DNA of 8,035 bases, from contig JAKMFY010000084.1 of assembly GCA_022425185.1 (NCBI GenBank), positions 1 through 8,035 on the forward strand, in the 5' to 3' direction. Both the position numbers and the translations under genes were made by a program. This document shows, one piece after another, positions 1 to 5,941 of this stretch. Every line of letters begins with the position of its first letter. Position 1 is the first letter of the stretch. The notes under the pieces are model-generated. The model searched no databases and was not told the origin of the DNA. It worked only from the letters and a program-made list of their open reading frames with translations. This stretch comes from Candidatus Poseidoniaceae archaeon. GTDB taxonomy: Archaea; Thermoplasmatota; Poseidoniia; Poseidoniales; Poseidoniaceae.

Positions 1-1287
1 CCAAAAATTGGAGCACAACCCCACTTCCCAGTTCCTGAGAAAGTACGGTCTTTGCATGCTCGTGACTGGAACTTAGATCATCCGTTTGAGTGGATGGAAG
101 CAAAGAGCCAAATTCAATGGAATGAGGCTTGGGAAGTTGCAAGACCGTGGTTCAAAGATCCTAGAGTCCATCAACCTCAACGAATGTTTCATCCGGAAGG
201 ATGGGCTGCTGGAGAACTGGATTTAGTTCTAAGATGGGATGGTAACATTCGTCTCATTGACATCAAATCTGGCCATTCAGGGGGACGGTTCTCGGAAAGC
301 CTCCAGCATCAACTCAGATTTTACGCTTGGCTCTGGGAACGAACTCATGATCAGAACCCTGTTCAAAATATGGAAGGTTGGTATCTATCATCGAAGGAAA
401 GAATACTCTATCAAGCGCCTAGTAAAGAAGAACTTACATCGATGGATGAGGAGTTTTTCTCAATTAACAATATTATGAGAACAATGGGAGAGGGCGCCTC
501 GATTCTACCAGCGATTGCAGAATCTGAAGAACCAGATACCACTCATGCATGTGATGGAGAGTCTGCAGGCTGTGGCTGGTGTTCTTTAACGCATTCAAAC
601 ATGGATTCGGCTGGACCAATGGATGATGACCTGAGAGCAAAAATGATCGAAGGAAATTCAATATCATCTCCATGCGTTCCTCTAGGAGAAATCCCTTCTC
701 GGGTGAACGTTTCTGGTCAACTGATTGCTCAATGGGGCCCTTTACCGAACCACTTCAACGAACCTGTACTTGGAGCTATGCTCCGTGCTGGTGAGGCTAC
801 GATTGCTATTGAGGAAGCGGAACCGGGGGCATTTCCACACCTTCATGACTCTGAACAAGGTGATGTCATCATTGAAAATGCCCTACCTGGGGTATGGAGA
901 GACCAACCTAGGCTGTATGTAGACCAACACTCCAATATTCGAATACGTAACGAAGATGAGCCAAAAGGAACCCGGATTGGCCTGCTTCGAACGAGAGCAA
1001 ATGTTGAGGGAGTTGTCGTAGCAATACGCCAACAAAATGGAGTTCGTCTCGATGGGAAACCATGGTCAATGCTCAGTTTCCATCTCTGGGATGGCGAACA
1101 TATTGTCGAAGTCGTAGCTTTTGGTTCTGCAATAAGCGAGCGTCTTCGATCGATGCGGCCTGGAAACAGACTCCGACTTATTGGTGCAGAACTGGGCTGG
1201 AGAGCCGGTTTAATCCAACTTAGAATAGATGTCCGTAAAACAAGAATCGAGCATCAGACTCCAACCTTTACGACCAAGAGTATTTGA
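1..1287 (+). CDS. PD-(D/E)XK (RecB/Cas4-like) nuclease with OB-fold-like C-terminus, copy A (5' partial)
   Basis: The reading frame is open from base 1, so the N-terminus lies outside the window; the in-frame TTG at 52 is not a credible start. About 428 codons are visible. A PD-(D/E)XK core is seen: Asp in GELDLV (codon at 220), then IDIK with Asp at 259 and Lys at 265, then QLRFY as the Q-x3-Y helix motif. Before it lies the segment AWEVARPWF...HPEGW, also present in the downstream paralog. Cysteines follow at codons 550, 571 and 580 (C-x6-C-x2-C). This differs from the C-x2-C-x5-C of copy B, whose last cysteine aligns with Asn here. The C-terminal part (codons about 328-410) has the beta-strand pattern of a nucleic-acid-binding OB fold, and the stretch before it may be a second one. 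The family normally cleaves DNA. A role in repair or replication, probably on single-stranded or end-containing DNA, is inferred. The next gene starts 22 bases downstream or overlaps, suggesting co-transcription. Confidence 0.75.
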   Translation, partial: PKIGAQPHFPVPEKVRSLHARDWNLDHPFEWMEAKSQIQWNEAWEVARPWFKDPRVHQPQRMFHPEGWAAGELDLVLRWDGNIRLIDIKSGHSGGRFSESLQHQLRFYAWLWERTHDQNPVQNMEGWYLSSKERILYQAPSKEELTSMDEEFFSINNIMRTMGEGASILPAIAESEEPDTTHACDGESAGCGWCSLTHSNMDSAGPMDDDLRAKMIEGNSISSPCVPLGEIPSRVNVSGQLIAQWGPLPNHFNEPVLGAMLRAGEATIAIEEAEPGAFPHLHDSEQGDVIIENALPGVWRDQPRLYVDQHSNIRIRNEDEPKGTRIGLLRTRANVEGVVVAIRQQNGVRLDGKPWSMLSFHLWDGEHIVEVVAFGSAISERLRSMRPGNRLRLIGAELGWRAGLIQLRIDVRKTRIEHQTPTFTTKSI

Positions 1288-1309
1288 GGGGTGGATTTTA
1301 CCACTTCGT

Positions 1310-3145
1310 ATGCCTGTTCATATACCAAACTCTGAATCAGATTCCATAGGGAATTTCAACAGGCTATCGGCGAGCCAGGTAAATGCTTGGAAAGCATGTC
1401 CTCGACTGTGGTTCTATGAGAAAGTGCGCCGTTTAGTTATGCCGCAAATTCCGATTTTATTTGTTGGTAGAGCCGTCGAGGAAGCCATCTGTCAAACTCT
1501 GAAAGAATCTCCTTGTTTGGTCATGTCCTCAGCACCTTCAGATGTTTATGCTCCAACGCCGCTCGATCATGAAGGTCGCCCAAATCGTGAACATGAGGGT
1601 TCTTGGCCAGCAGAACAACTCCTTACTCTTCCTGAAAAACACTGGCCACAGAATAAGGACCAACTACTCGCATGGGCAACAACAAGAGTTAGAACTCATC
1701 TAAATGCTTCATTGGAAAATATGAAACTCGAATGGTCAAAGCACGATAGAAAGGCTGGTCGATGGGAAGATGTGGATGTGGAACGCTGCCAGATGATGGC
1801 AACTAATGGCATTCTGATGCACATTAATGAAGTTGAAAATTGCCTCGAAACGGTATCAAAAAAGATTCTAGAGGAATGGAGAAACGGAAGCAGAACTGAA
1901 TGGCCTGCACCCGACGGCCGAGGATTTCAACTTGACCAACATCCATTATCCCAGGACGGAGATGTGACTTGGATTGAAGCATGGGAAATATCTCGACCTT
2001 GGTTTGTTGACCCGGATGCGAAACCATTCTCAATGAATGCAGTTCATCCAGAACATTGGTTTCAAGGTGAATATGACTTAGTTTATTCATGGGATGGAAC
2101 TATTCGGATTATTGATATCAAAGCATCCTTAGGAAATAATGATCGTTCTGGAGATTACGTCAAACAGTTACGTATGTACGCCTTTTTATGGTGGCATACG
2201 CATGAAAAGAAGCAAGAAGTAGATGGATTAGAAATCTGGTATCTCGCTGCCAATAGTCAGAAAATGATTGAGAAGCCAACCATTGAAGAAATGGATGAAA
2301 TGGGTTCTGAACTGAAAGAACTCTGGAGTCAACTCAGAGAAGTTACTCCTGATATCGAACAATGCCCTCCAAAGCCAGCTCCAATGCGTTCTTTCGAACC
2401 TGGTGGAGTCCCGTCAGAGAAGCCTGTAAAACAAACCCGTTGTGAACGATGCGATTGGTCAATAATCTGCCCGAAAGGTACTGGGCACGATGACCATCCT
2501 CACGGTGGAACATATCAGTTGCCAGGTTCTTATGCTGAGATTGAAGGCGACCCTATTGATGAACTTGAAGACCGACATGATATCATCGGACATGTTCACA
2601 CCCTCATTCATTCACAATCTGGACGTGCCCCCCGGATCACGATCACTCAATCCAACAATGCTTTTGCAGATGTGCAAGTCAAGGCTATGATTCATTCAGA
2701 TGGAGCACCAACCATCCCTGAGGGATTAGAAAAAGGAGATCTTGTACGTGTTGAGAAAGCCATTTTCCAACTCAATTACAAAGGAGCGATTGTTCTGAAA
2801 ATAGATCCTTTTGCTCGAATTGTCAAATTAGACTCAGATGAAAAGGTTACAATGAGCCTCCTCAAACCACGTGCGCGTTGGAATATTATGGGTACAGTCG
2901 TCTATAGAACAGAGAAAAGAGGCGAATCAGCACGAGGAGAATGGTGTCGTAAAGGATTAATGATTCTCGATAATACAGGAGCGATAAAGGTCGAAGGGTG
3001 GCAGGCCGATTGGGGCCCCCAATACGATATGCTCGAACTCGGTGATACTGTGATCATCACCAATGTGGGCATGAATGGCTGGGCAGCATTAACAACTGGA
3101 GAAATCTATCGAGCATCAAGACTTCACATTGTAGCAGATAATTAG
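1310..3145 (+). CDS. PD-(D/E)XK Fe-S nuclease (Cas4/AddB/Dna2-like) with two OB-like domains, copy B
   Basis: From the ATG at 1310 this encodes 611 aa. Near the N-terminus is LSASQVNAWKACPRLWFY, the usual context of the first cluster cysteine (Cys30). The catalytic core has Asp256 (GEYDLV), Asp269 and Lys271 (IDIK), and Gln286-x3-Tyr290. Cys378, Cys381 and Cys387 form C-x2-C-x5-C, so a 4Fe-4S cluster as in Cas4, AddB and Dna2 is likely. The motif-I region reads FVGRAVEEAI, with Glu where many relatives have His. About 225 residues separate Cys30 from Asp256, a long insertion. Residues about 424-520 and 524-611 look like two OB folds. No helicase motifs are seen. An upstream ATG at 1229 would add 27 residues but overlap copy A by 59 bases; 1310 is preferred because it leaves a 22-base gap with a G-rich stretch at 1288-1294 and puts the first motif close to the start. 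The stop overlaps the convergent modifier gene. DNA repair or replication is inferred; there is no CRISPR context. Confidence 0.8.
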   Translation: MPVHIPNSESDSIGNFNRLSASQVNAWKACPRLWFYEKVRRLVMPQIPILFVGRAVEEAICQTLKESPCLVMSSAPSDVYAPTPLDHEGRPNREHEGSWPAEQLLTLPEKHWPQNKDQLLAWATTRVRTHLNASLENMKLEWSKHDRKAGRWEDVDVERCQMMATNGILMHINEVENCLETVSKKILEEWRNGSRTEWPAPDGRGFQLDQHPLSQDGDVTWIEAWEISRPWFVDPDAKPFSMNAVHPEHWFQGEYDLVYSWDGTIRIIDIKASLGNNDRSGDYVKQLRMYAFLWWHTHEKKQEVDGLEIWYLAANSQKMIEKPTIEEMDEMGSELKELWSQLREVTPDIEQCPPKPAPMRSFEPGGVPSEKPVKQTRCERCDWSIICPKGTGHDDHPHGGTYQLPGSYAEIEGDPIDELEDRHDIIGHVHTLIHSQSGRAPRITITQSNNAFADVQVKAMIHSDGAPTIPEGLEKGDLVRVEKAIFQLNYKGAIVLKIDPFARIVKLDSDEKVTMSLLKPRARWNIMGTVVYRTEKRGESARGEWCRKGLMILDNTGAIKVEGWQADWGPQYDMLELGDTVIITNVGMNGWAALTTGEIYRASRLHIVADN

Positions 3146-3342
3146 CCGCCAGATGATACTGTTGTAACGAGTAAATGGACATCCGAATTAAGAACTGTAC
3201 TGTGAGGCAAGATTTTGTCATCATAACTCACAATCACTGTTGAAGGGAGTATCTTCGCAAGAACTAGGGCTTGTCGAAGTGTACTTTTTGGTTCAACTTC
3301 AATCGTACAATTGTGGTCTCGCCCTGCGAATGTAATCTCCAT
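3142..3342 (-). CDS. samp2: SAMP2/Urm1/ThiS-like ubiquitin-fold modifier or sulfur carrier
   Basis: This is a 66-aa protein beginning MEITFAGRDHNCTIEVEPKS and ending VTTVSSGG. Small size, a beta-grasp pattern (strand, strand, helix at STLRQALVLAKIL, then VIVSYDDKILP and DVHLLVTTV) and the C-terminal Gly-Gly match archaeal SAMP2, Urm1, ThiS and MoaD proteins. Length and layout are closest to Haloferax SAMP2. In that family an E1-like enzyme adenylates the terminal glycine. The protein then either donates sulfur as a thiocarboxylate for tRNA wobble-uridine thiolation or is conjugated to lysines of target proteins. No E1 gene is in the window, so it must be supplied in trans. There is no clear SD before the ATG at 3342, and a leaderless message is plausible. 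The TAA stop overlaps the TAG of the convergent nuclease gene within TTAG (3142-3145). ThiS or MoaD function cannot be excluded from sequence alone. Confidence 0.82.
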   Translation of the reverse strand: MEITFAGRDHNCTIEVEPKSTLRQALVLAKILPSTVIVSYDDKILPHSTVLNSDVHLLVTTVSSGG

Positions 3343-3361
3343 GATGATATCTATGAGGCAT

Positions 3362-3371
3362 CATGCTTATG
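3362..3371. promoter_or_regulatory. Possible shared box A for divergent tRNA-Ser and modifier gene
   Basis: An AT-rich core (CATGCTTATG on the plus strand, CATAAGCATG on the minus) lies about 26 bases before the tRNA 5' end at 3397 and about 26 bases before the modifier ATG at 3342. That is the usual archaeal TATA-to-start spacing in both directions. It departs from a consensus TATA box, so the assignment rests on position only. Confidence 0.35.
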
Positions 3372-3396
3372 ACGGTGGCGCACAGGCAAGAAACAA

Positions 3397-3482
3397 GCCG
3401 AGATCGCATAGCCCGGTATTGCGGTGGATTCGAAATCCACTGTCCCATGGACGCGGGGGTTCAAATCCCTCTCTCGGCGCCA
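3397..3482 (+). tRNA. tRNA-Ser(CGA), 3' CCA encoded
   Basis: A full cloverleaf can be drawn. The acceptor stem GCCGAGA (3397-3403) pairs perfectly with TCTCGGC (3472-3478). The D stem GCA/TGC is at 3406-3408/3420-3422. The anticodon stem GTGGA/TCCAC (3424-3428/3436-3440) holds loop TTCGAAA, so the anticodon is CGA (3431-3433), reading UCG serine codons. The variable arm (3441-3454) is long, with a GTCC/GGAC stem as in class II serine tRNAs. The T arm GGGGG-TTCAAAT-CCCTC is at 3455-3471. The discriminator is G3479, the usual serine identity base, and CCA is encoded at 3480-3482. No intron is seen. The gene ends exactly where the convergent PAC2 stop codon begins at 3483. Confidence 0.97.
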
Positions 3483-4244
3483 TCAGATGTAGAATGCATC
3501 AGGTTCTTCTGTTAATTCTCGTACATGATCTGCAGAATTCTTTGGGGCGATTGCGAGCAGTTTTTGAATGACTCCAGAGGTAACATCAGCTGGCAAAACA
3601 AGATTGAGAGACCAGCCCTCACTAATCGATTCAAGAAGGCGAAGTGATGCATGTACATCGCCACTTGCACCGACTGTGGTAGCCATAGCACAAGCGGAAT
3701 GAATACCGAAAATAGGACCCATTGAAGCCATTAATGCAGACATCCCTATCGCTCCTCCCGAAGGTTGATCTCGACGTACGTCAACCCCTTTTTCTTCCAT
3801 ATTGACTCGATGGGCAGAGGAGGAAGCTACGACAAACGCTTCTTTCTTTTCAGGAGGAGAGGAAAGCCCAGCCAAAACAAGCATTTCAGGAAGTCCCGCT
3901 TTTGAAAATACTTCAAGTAATTCTTGAGTAAAATCATACTGATGGGAAGGGTCGCTTGGCTGGCCAGGTCCTGTTACAGTCATTATGCGTTGGCCATTCG
4001 GAGTCGTAAATAATGATGCATACAGATGAGGTGGAGCAAGCAAACCATCTTCATCCAATCTAGCTAAAGGTGCTAAACCTGGGTGGATAAATCGTGCCAC
4101 TCTCTCTGCTTGACTTGATTCATTTAGCATCTCAATAGCGTTCTTTCCAACATCTCCAACTCCGGGAAGAGCAAACAAAAGAAGGTCAGCAGTTGGAAGG
4201 CCGTGTTCACTTGTAGTGTCGATAAGAAGTGGCATGAATCTCAT
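3483..4244 (-). CDS. PAC2-family (proteasome assembly chaperone-like) protein
   Basis: This is a 253-aa soluble protein. The N-terminal part (LLLFALPGVGDVGKNAIEML), the glycine-rich middle (GGAIGMSALMASMGPIFGIHSACAMATTVG) and the following DVHASLRLLESISEGWSL helix match the archaeal PAC2 family (COG2047), relatives of eukaryotic proteasome assembly chaperones PAC1/PAC2 and archaeal PbaA/PbaB. Family members are proposed to chaperone 20S or related ring assembly; the exact client here is unknown. It is the last gene of the L44e-S27e-aIF2alpha-Nop10 operon, a position seen in other Euryarchaeota. The 51-base gap after Nop10 is the largest in the operon. ATG 4244 is given; ATG 4235 (MPLLIDTT) is a real alternative because the G-rich GGTGGGG lies too close to the first ATG. 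Its stop abuts the tRNA-Ser 3' end with no spacer. Confidence 0.85.
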   Translation of the reverse strand: MRFMPLLIDTTSEHGLPTADLLLFALPGVGDVGKNAIEMLNESSQAERVARFIHPGLAPLARLDEDGLLAPPHLYASLFTTPNGQRIMTVTGPGQPSDPSHQYDFTQELLEVFSKAGLPEMLVLAGLSSPPEKKEAFVVASSSAHRVNMEEKGVDVRRDQPSGGAIGMSALMASMGPIFGIHSACAMATTVGASGDVHASLRLLESISEGWSLNLVLPADVTSGVIQKLLAIAPKNSADHVRELTEEPDAFYI

Positions 4245-4260
4245 ACCCCACCGTTACGGA

Positions 4261-4268
4261 GTATAATG
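4261..4268 (-). promoter_or_regulatory. Possible internal TATA-like element before the PAC2 gene
   Basis: In the 51-base gap between Nop10 and PAC2 the minus strand reads CATTATAC. It is centred about 20-30 bases before the two candidate ATGs (4244 and 4235), which would allow a leaderless internal transcript. Evidence is spacing and base composition only. Confidence 0.25.
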
Positions 4269-4295
4269 TTTGACGATGAAGACAGAAGAAGAGAT

Positions 4296-4538
4296 TCATT
4301 CTTCTTCCTTGTTGCTTTGCCCAGCACGCAATTCTTGAATGGAAGCAAGAGTTGGTATGGAAGCACTCCATTCTGGAGTTTCAACATTGTTTAGTGTTCG
4401 GCGAATTTTCGCTCTGTGATCTTCTGGGGACCACTTTAACGGCGCAGCAGCTTGAGCCCTACCGCCACATTGAGGACATGTTATCTCAAGACACCATGCT
4501 TGACAAACTGTGCATTGTTGAAGGAGTTGACGCGCCAT
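4296..4538 (-). CDS. nop10: H/ACA ribonucleoprotein subunit Nop10
   Basis: This is an 80-aa protein from ATG 4538. Four cysteines, C9-x2-C12 and C21-x2-C24 (QCTVCQAWCLEITCPQCGG), form the zinc ribbon of archaeal Nop10, and Cys16 is extra. The following AAPLKWSPEDHRAKIRR matches the conserved linker that contacts Cbf5. Nop10 works with Cbf5, Gar1 and L7Ae in guide-RNA-directed pseudouridylation of rRNA. Archaeal Nop10 is usually about 55-60 aa, so the last 20-30 residues, ending in an acidic KEEE, are an extension. A GTG at 4547 would add MKV and overlap the aIF2-alpha stop; ATG 4538 is favoured because it lies 5 bases after that stop with a purine-rich AGAGAGTGAAAG upstream. Order and spacing point to translational coupling with aIF2-alpha. 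Confidence 0.92.
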   Translation of the reverse strand: MARQLLQQCTVCQAWCLEITCPQCGGRAQAAAPLKWSPEDHRAKIRRTLNNVETPEWSASIPTLASIQELRAGQSNKEEE

Positions 4539-4543
4539 AACTT

Positions 4544-5329
4544 TCACTCTCTGTAAGCAAGGGCTGTTCCACCAGCATTTTCAATGACCGAAACCGTTGC
4601 CTTAATCGCTTCCGTCCACGTATCTTCAGCAGTCTTGAAATCAGGTGCCTTCAGTTCAATGCGATATTCTGGAGAACCATCATAGAAACAATTCACTTCT
4701 ATTTCTTGTTCTTCGGAAGAGAGTTCCTCTGCAGCTAAAAGTGCTTCACGAATTGTTAAGACGCCGTCATTGGTCTCGACCGTTAAGGTCAATGTACCAC
4801 GAATCTCAACAAATGGAGGGATAATATTCTCAACTGCAATTTCTATGAATGCTGCAATCCAATCGCCCTCAAATCCTGCGTCAACAAGTGTTCCTTCACT
4901 CATTGCAGCCTCTTCGAATGCTCCGTAAAGCGTCTCATAAGATTCAATCAATTGGTCGAGAAGTTCAGAAGCAAACTCTGGTTTCCATTTCTGAGCTTCG
5001 CCAAGGACTTTGAAGAGTTGAAGTGCTCTTTGTTCGTTCTTCCATTGTTGAAGGCGGTCACGACGTCTCTCTTCTGAAACAGATTTCAGAGAAAGTTTGA
5101 GGGAACTGCCATCCATGCGGCTTGGCATTACTTTGCAGATGAGACGTTGCCCTTCTCTCACAAACCTGCGGATGTTTTTGATCCATCCACTTGCAATTTC
5201 ACCAATGAAAATGAATCCATCGACGCCTTCGTATTCGTCAAGAGTTACATCAGCGCCGTTTTGCTTAACGCTTTTGACAGATACAACGACAAGTTCTCCC
5301 TCTTCAGGGTAAACAAGGTCTGTTGACAT
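4544..5329 (-). CDS. eif2a: Translation initiation factor aIF2, alpha subunit
   Basis: This 261-aa protein is close to the usual archaeal length of about 265-275. Residues about 10-85 are an S1/OB RNA-binding domain with the family signature GVDGFIFIGEIASGWIKNIR and then FVREGQRLICKVM. The next helical part (SVSEERRRDRLQQWKNEQRA onward) and the C-terminal alpha-beta domain fit domains 2 and 3, the latter binding aIF2-gamma. The aIF2 heterotrimer delivers Met-tRNAi to the small subunit. The start at 5329 is preceded by GGAGG, but that SD lies within a perfect hairpin running up to the ATG (5330-5344). Ribosomes finishing S27e, whose stop is at 5345-5347, would open it, so expression is probably coupled to S27e translation. 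The stop lies 5 bases before Nop10. Confidence 0.96.
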   Translation of the reverse strand: MSTDLVYPEEGELVVVSVKSVKQNGADVTLDEYEGVDGFIFIGEIASGWIKNIRRFVREGQRLICKVMPSRMDGSSLKLSLKSVSEERRRDRLQQWKNEQRALQLFKVLGEAQKWKPEFASELLDQLIESYETLYGAFEEAAMSEGTLVDAGFEGDWIAAFIEIAVENIIPPFVEIRGTLTLTVETNDGVLTIREALLAAEELSSEEQEIEVNCFYDGSPEYRIELKAPDFKTAEDTWTEAIKATVSVIENAGGTALAYRE

Positions 5330-5344
5330 GGAGGCTCAGCCTCC
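5330..5344 (-). promoter_or_regulatory. Hairpin enclosing the aIF2-alpha Shine-Dalgarno
   Basis: The whole 15-base spacer between the S27e stop and the aIF2-alpha ATG reads GGAGGCTGAGCCTCC on the minus strand: a perfect 6-bp stem with a 3-base loop. The 5' arm is the SD (GGAGG) and the 3' arm ends at the base before ATG. Folding would hide the SD. A link to translational coupling or autoregulation is inferred. Confidence 0.6.
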
Positions 5345-5515
5345 TCATTCCATTGTCTCTAAGACGGTGCAGCCAACGAGGTTTGCTTTTCCACCTGAAG
5401 GATTTGTCAGAGTGGCGCCACAAACACCACAGGAGATTACGGTTGTTGCTCGTGAAAACAAGATAGATTCGTTTCCACAATCTTTGCAAGATACTTTGAT
5501 GAATTCGCCGGACAT
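5345..5515 (-). CDS. rps27e: Ribosomal protein S27e
   Basis: This is a 56-aa protein, MSGEFIKVSCKDCGNE..., with a C4 zinc ribbon at Cys10, Cys13, Cys29 and Cys32 (C-x2-C...C-x2-C) and the typical tail SGGKANLVGC. It is a small-subunit protein shared by archaea and eukaryotes. The start at 5515 is chosen because GAGGTGA lies 5 bases upstream and overlaps the L44e TGA stop. An in-frame ATG at 5536 would add 7 residues but lies inside the L44e end and lacks such a site. The gap from L44e is 10 bases, so the two are surely in one operon, and the SD over the stop codon suggests coupled translation. Confidence 0.95.
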   Translation of the reverse strand: MSGEFIKVSCKDCGNESILFSRATTVISCGVCGATLTNPSGGKANLVGCTVLETME

Positions 5516-5525
5516 TTCTTTCACC

Positions 5526-5810
5526 TCATCGATCAATTAGTTCGAATTTCTTTGCACGCTTACATGGTGCGTAATGGGCTTTACCTGTTTCAGTGCAACG
5601 ATAAAGAATGTTTACGCGCTTTGTAGGCTTTTCTCGACCATCCGGTTTAGGACGTGGGAAACCACGGTATCCACGCATAACCTTTCGGAAACGGCGTTGA
5701 CCCCAGCGAAGCTCGGAGGCTCGCTTCTTCTTGACACGCTCAACAGTGTGAAGAGTGTGCTTACCAGCAGACGGACTATATCGCTTAATTTGACGAGGCA
5801 TCTTAACCAT
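5526..5810 (-). CDS. rpl44e: Ribosomal protein L44e with degenerate zinc-binding motif
   Basis: This is a 94-aa basic large-subunit protein. The conserved core SELRWGQRRFRKVMRGYRGFPRPKPDGREKPTKR identifies archaeal L44e (eL42), which sits near the E site of the 50S subunit. The start at 5810 (MVKMPRQIK) is set by AGGTGA at 5815-5820 with good spacing; the frame extends further upstream but without family resemblance. The unusual point is the zinc site. Archaeal relatives carry CPxC near residue 12 and CxxC near residue 70. Here the first reads SPSA and the second CTET, leaving one of the four ligands. Another Cys occurs later in HYAPCKR. It is the first gene of the operon with S27e, aIF2-alpha, Nop10 and PAC2. 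Confidence 0.95.
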   Translation of the reverse strand: MVKMPRQIKRYSPSAGKHTLHTVERVKKKRASELRWGQRRFRKVMRGYRGFPRPKPDGREKPTKRVNILYRCTETGKAHYAPCKRAKKFELIDR

Positions 5811-5845
5811 GTCTTCACCTGAACGTCTTGGCGACAATCGACGGG

Positions 5846-5853
5846 TATTTATT
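5846..5853 (-). promoter_or_regulatory. TATA box (box A) of the L44e operon
   Basis: The minus strand reads AATAAATA, a good archaeal TATA element. About 26 bases downstream lies position 5823, giving a short leader of roughly 13 bases that would just contain the AGGTGA SD before the L44e ATG at 5810. The fit of box, spacing and SD makes this the best promoter call in the window. Confidence 0.6.
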
Positions 5854-5907
5854 GCTGTCGTAAGAGAATTCCAAGGCAATATGCCCGACAGGAAGGGAAA
5901 ATGCAGC

Positions 5908-5919
5908 GATATTGATAAG
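5908..5919 (+). promoter_or_regulatory. Possible box A for the membrane-protein pair
   Basis: GATATTGATAAG lies about 26-30 bases before the ATG at 5942. There is no convincing SD before that ATG, so a leaderless transcript starting at or near the ATG is plausible. The rest of the 131-base divergent interval (5811-5941) shows no gene. Confidence 0.35.
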
Positions 5920-5941
5920 TCTAATCCCACGAACTACGGTC

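Noticed and set aside
52..60. TTG at 52 as the start of the first nuclease gene
   Set aside because: The frame is open to base 1 and the residue context is that of an internal segment; the N-terminal cysteine motif seen in copy B is missing, so the gene is cut by the window edge.
1..3145. Cas4-like nucleases as part of a CRISPR-Cas or defence island
   Set aside because: No repeats, cas1/cas2, or other defence genes are visible; neighbours are housekeeping genes. OB-fold fusion points instead to repair or replication.
3311..3571. Plus-strand frame running through the tRNA gene
   Set aside because: It crosses a complete tRNA-Ser and the end of PAC2 and has no protein-like features.
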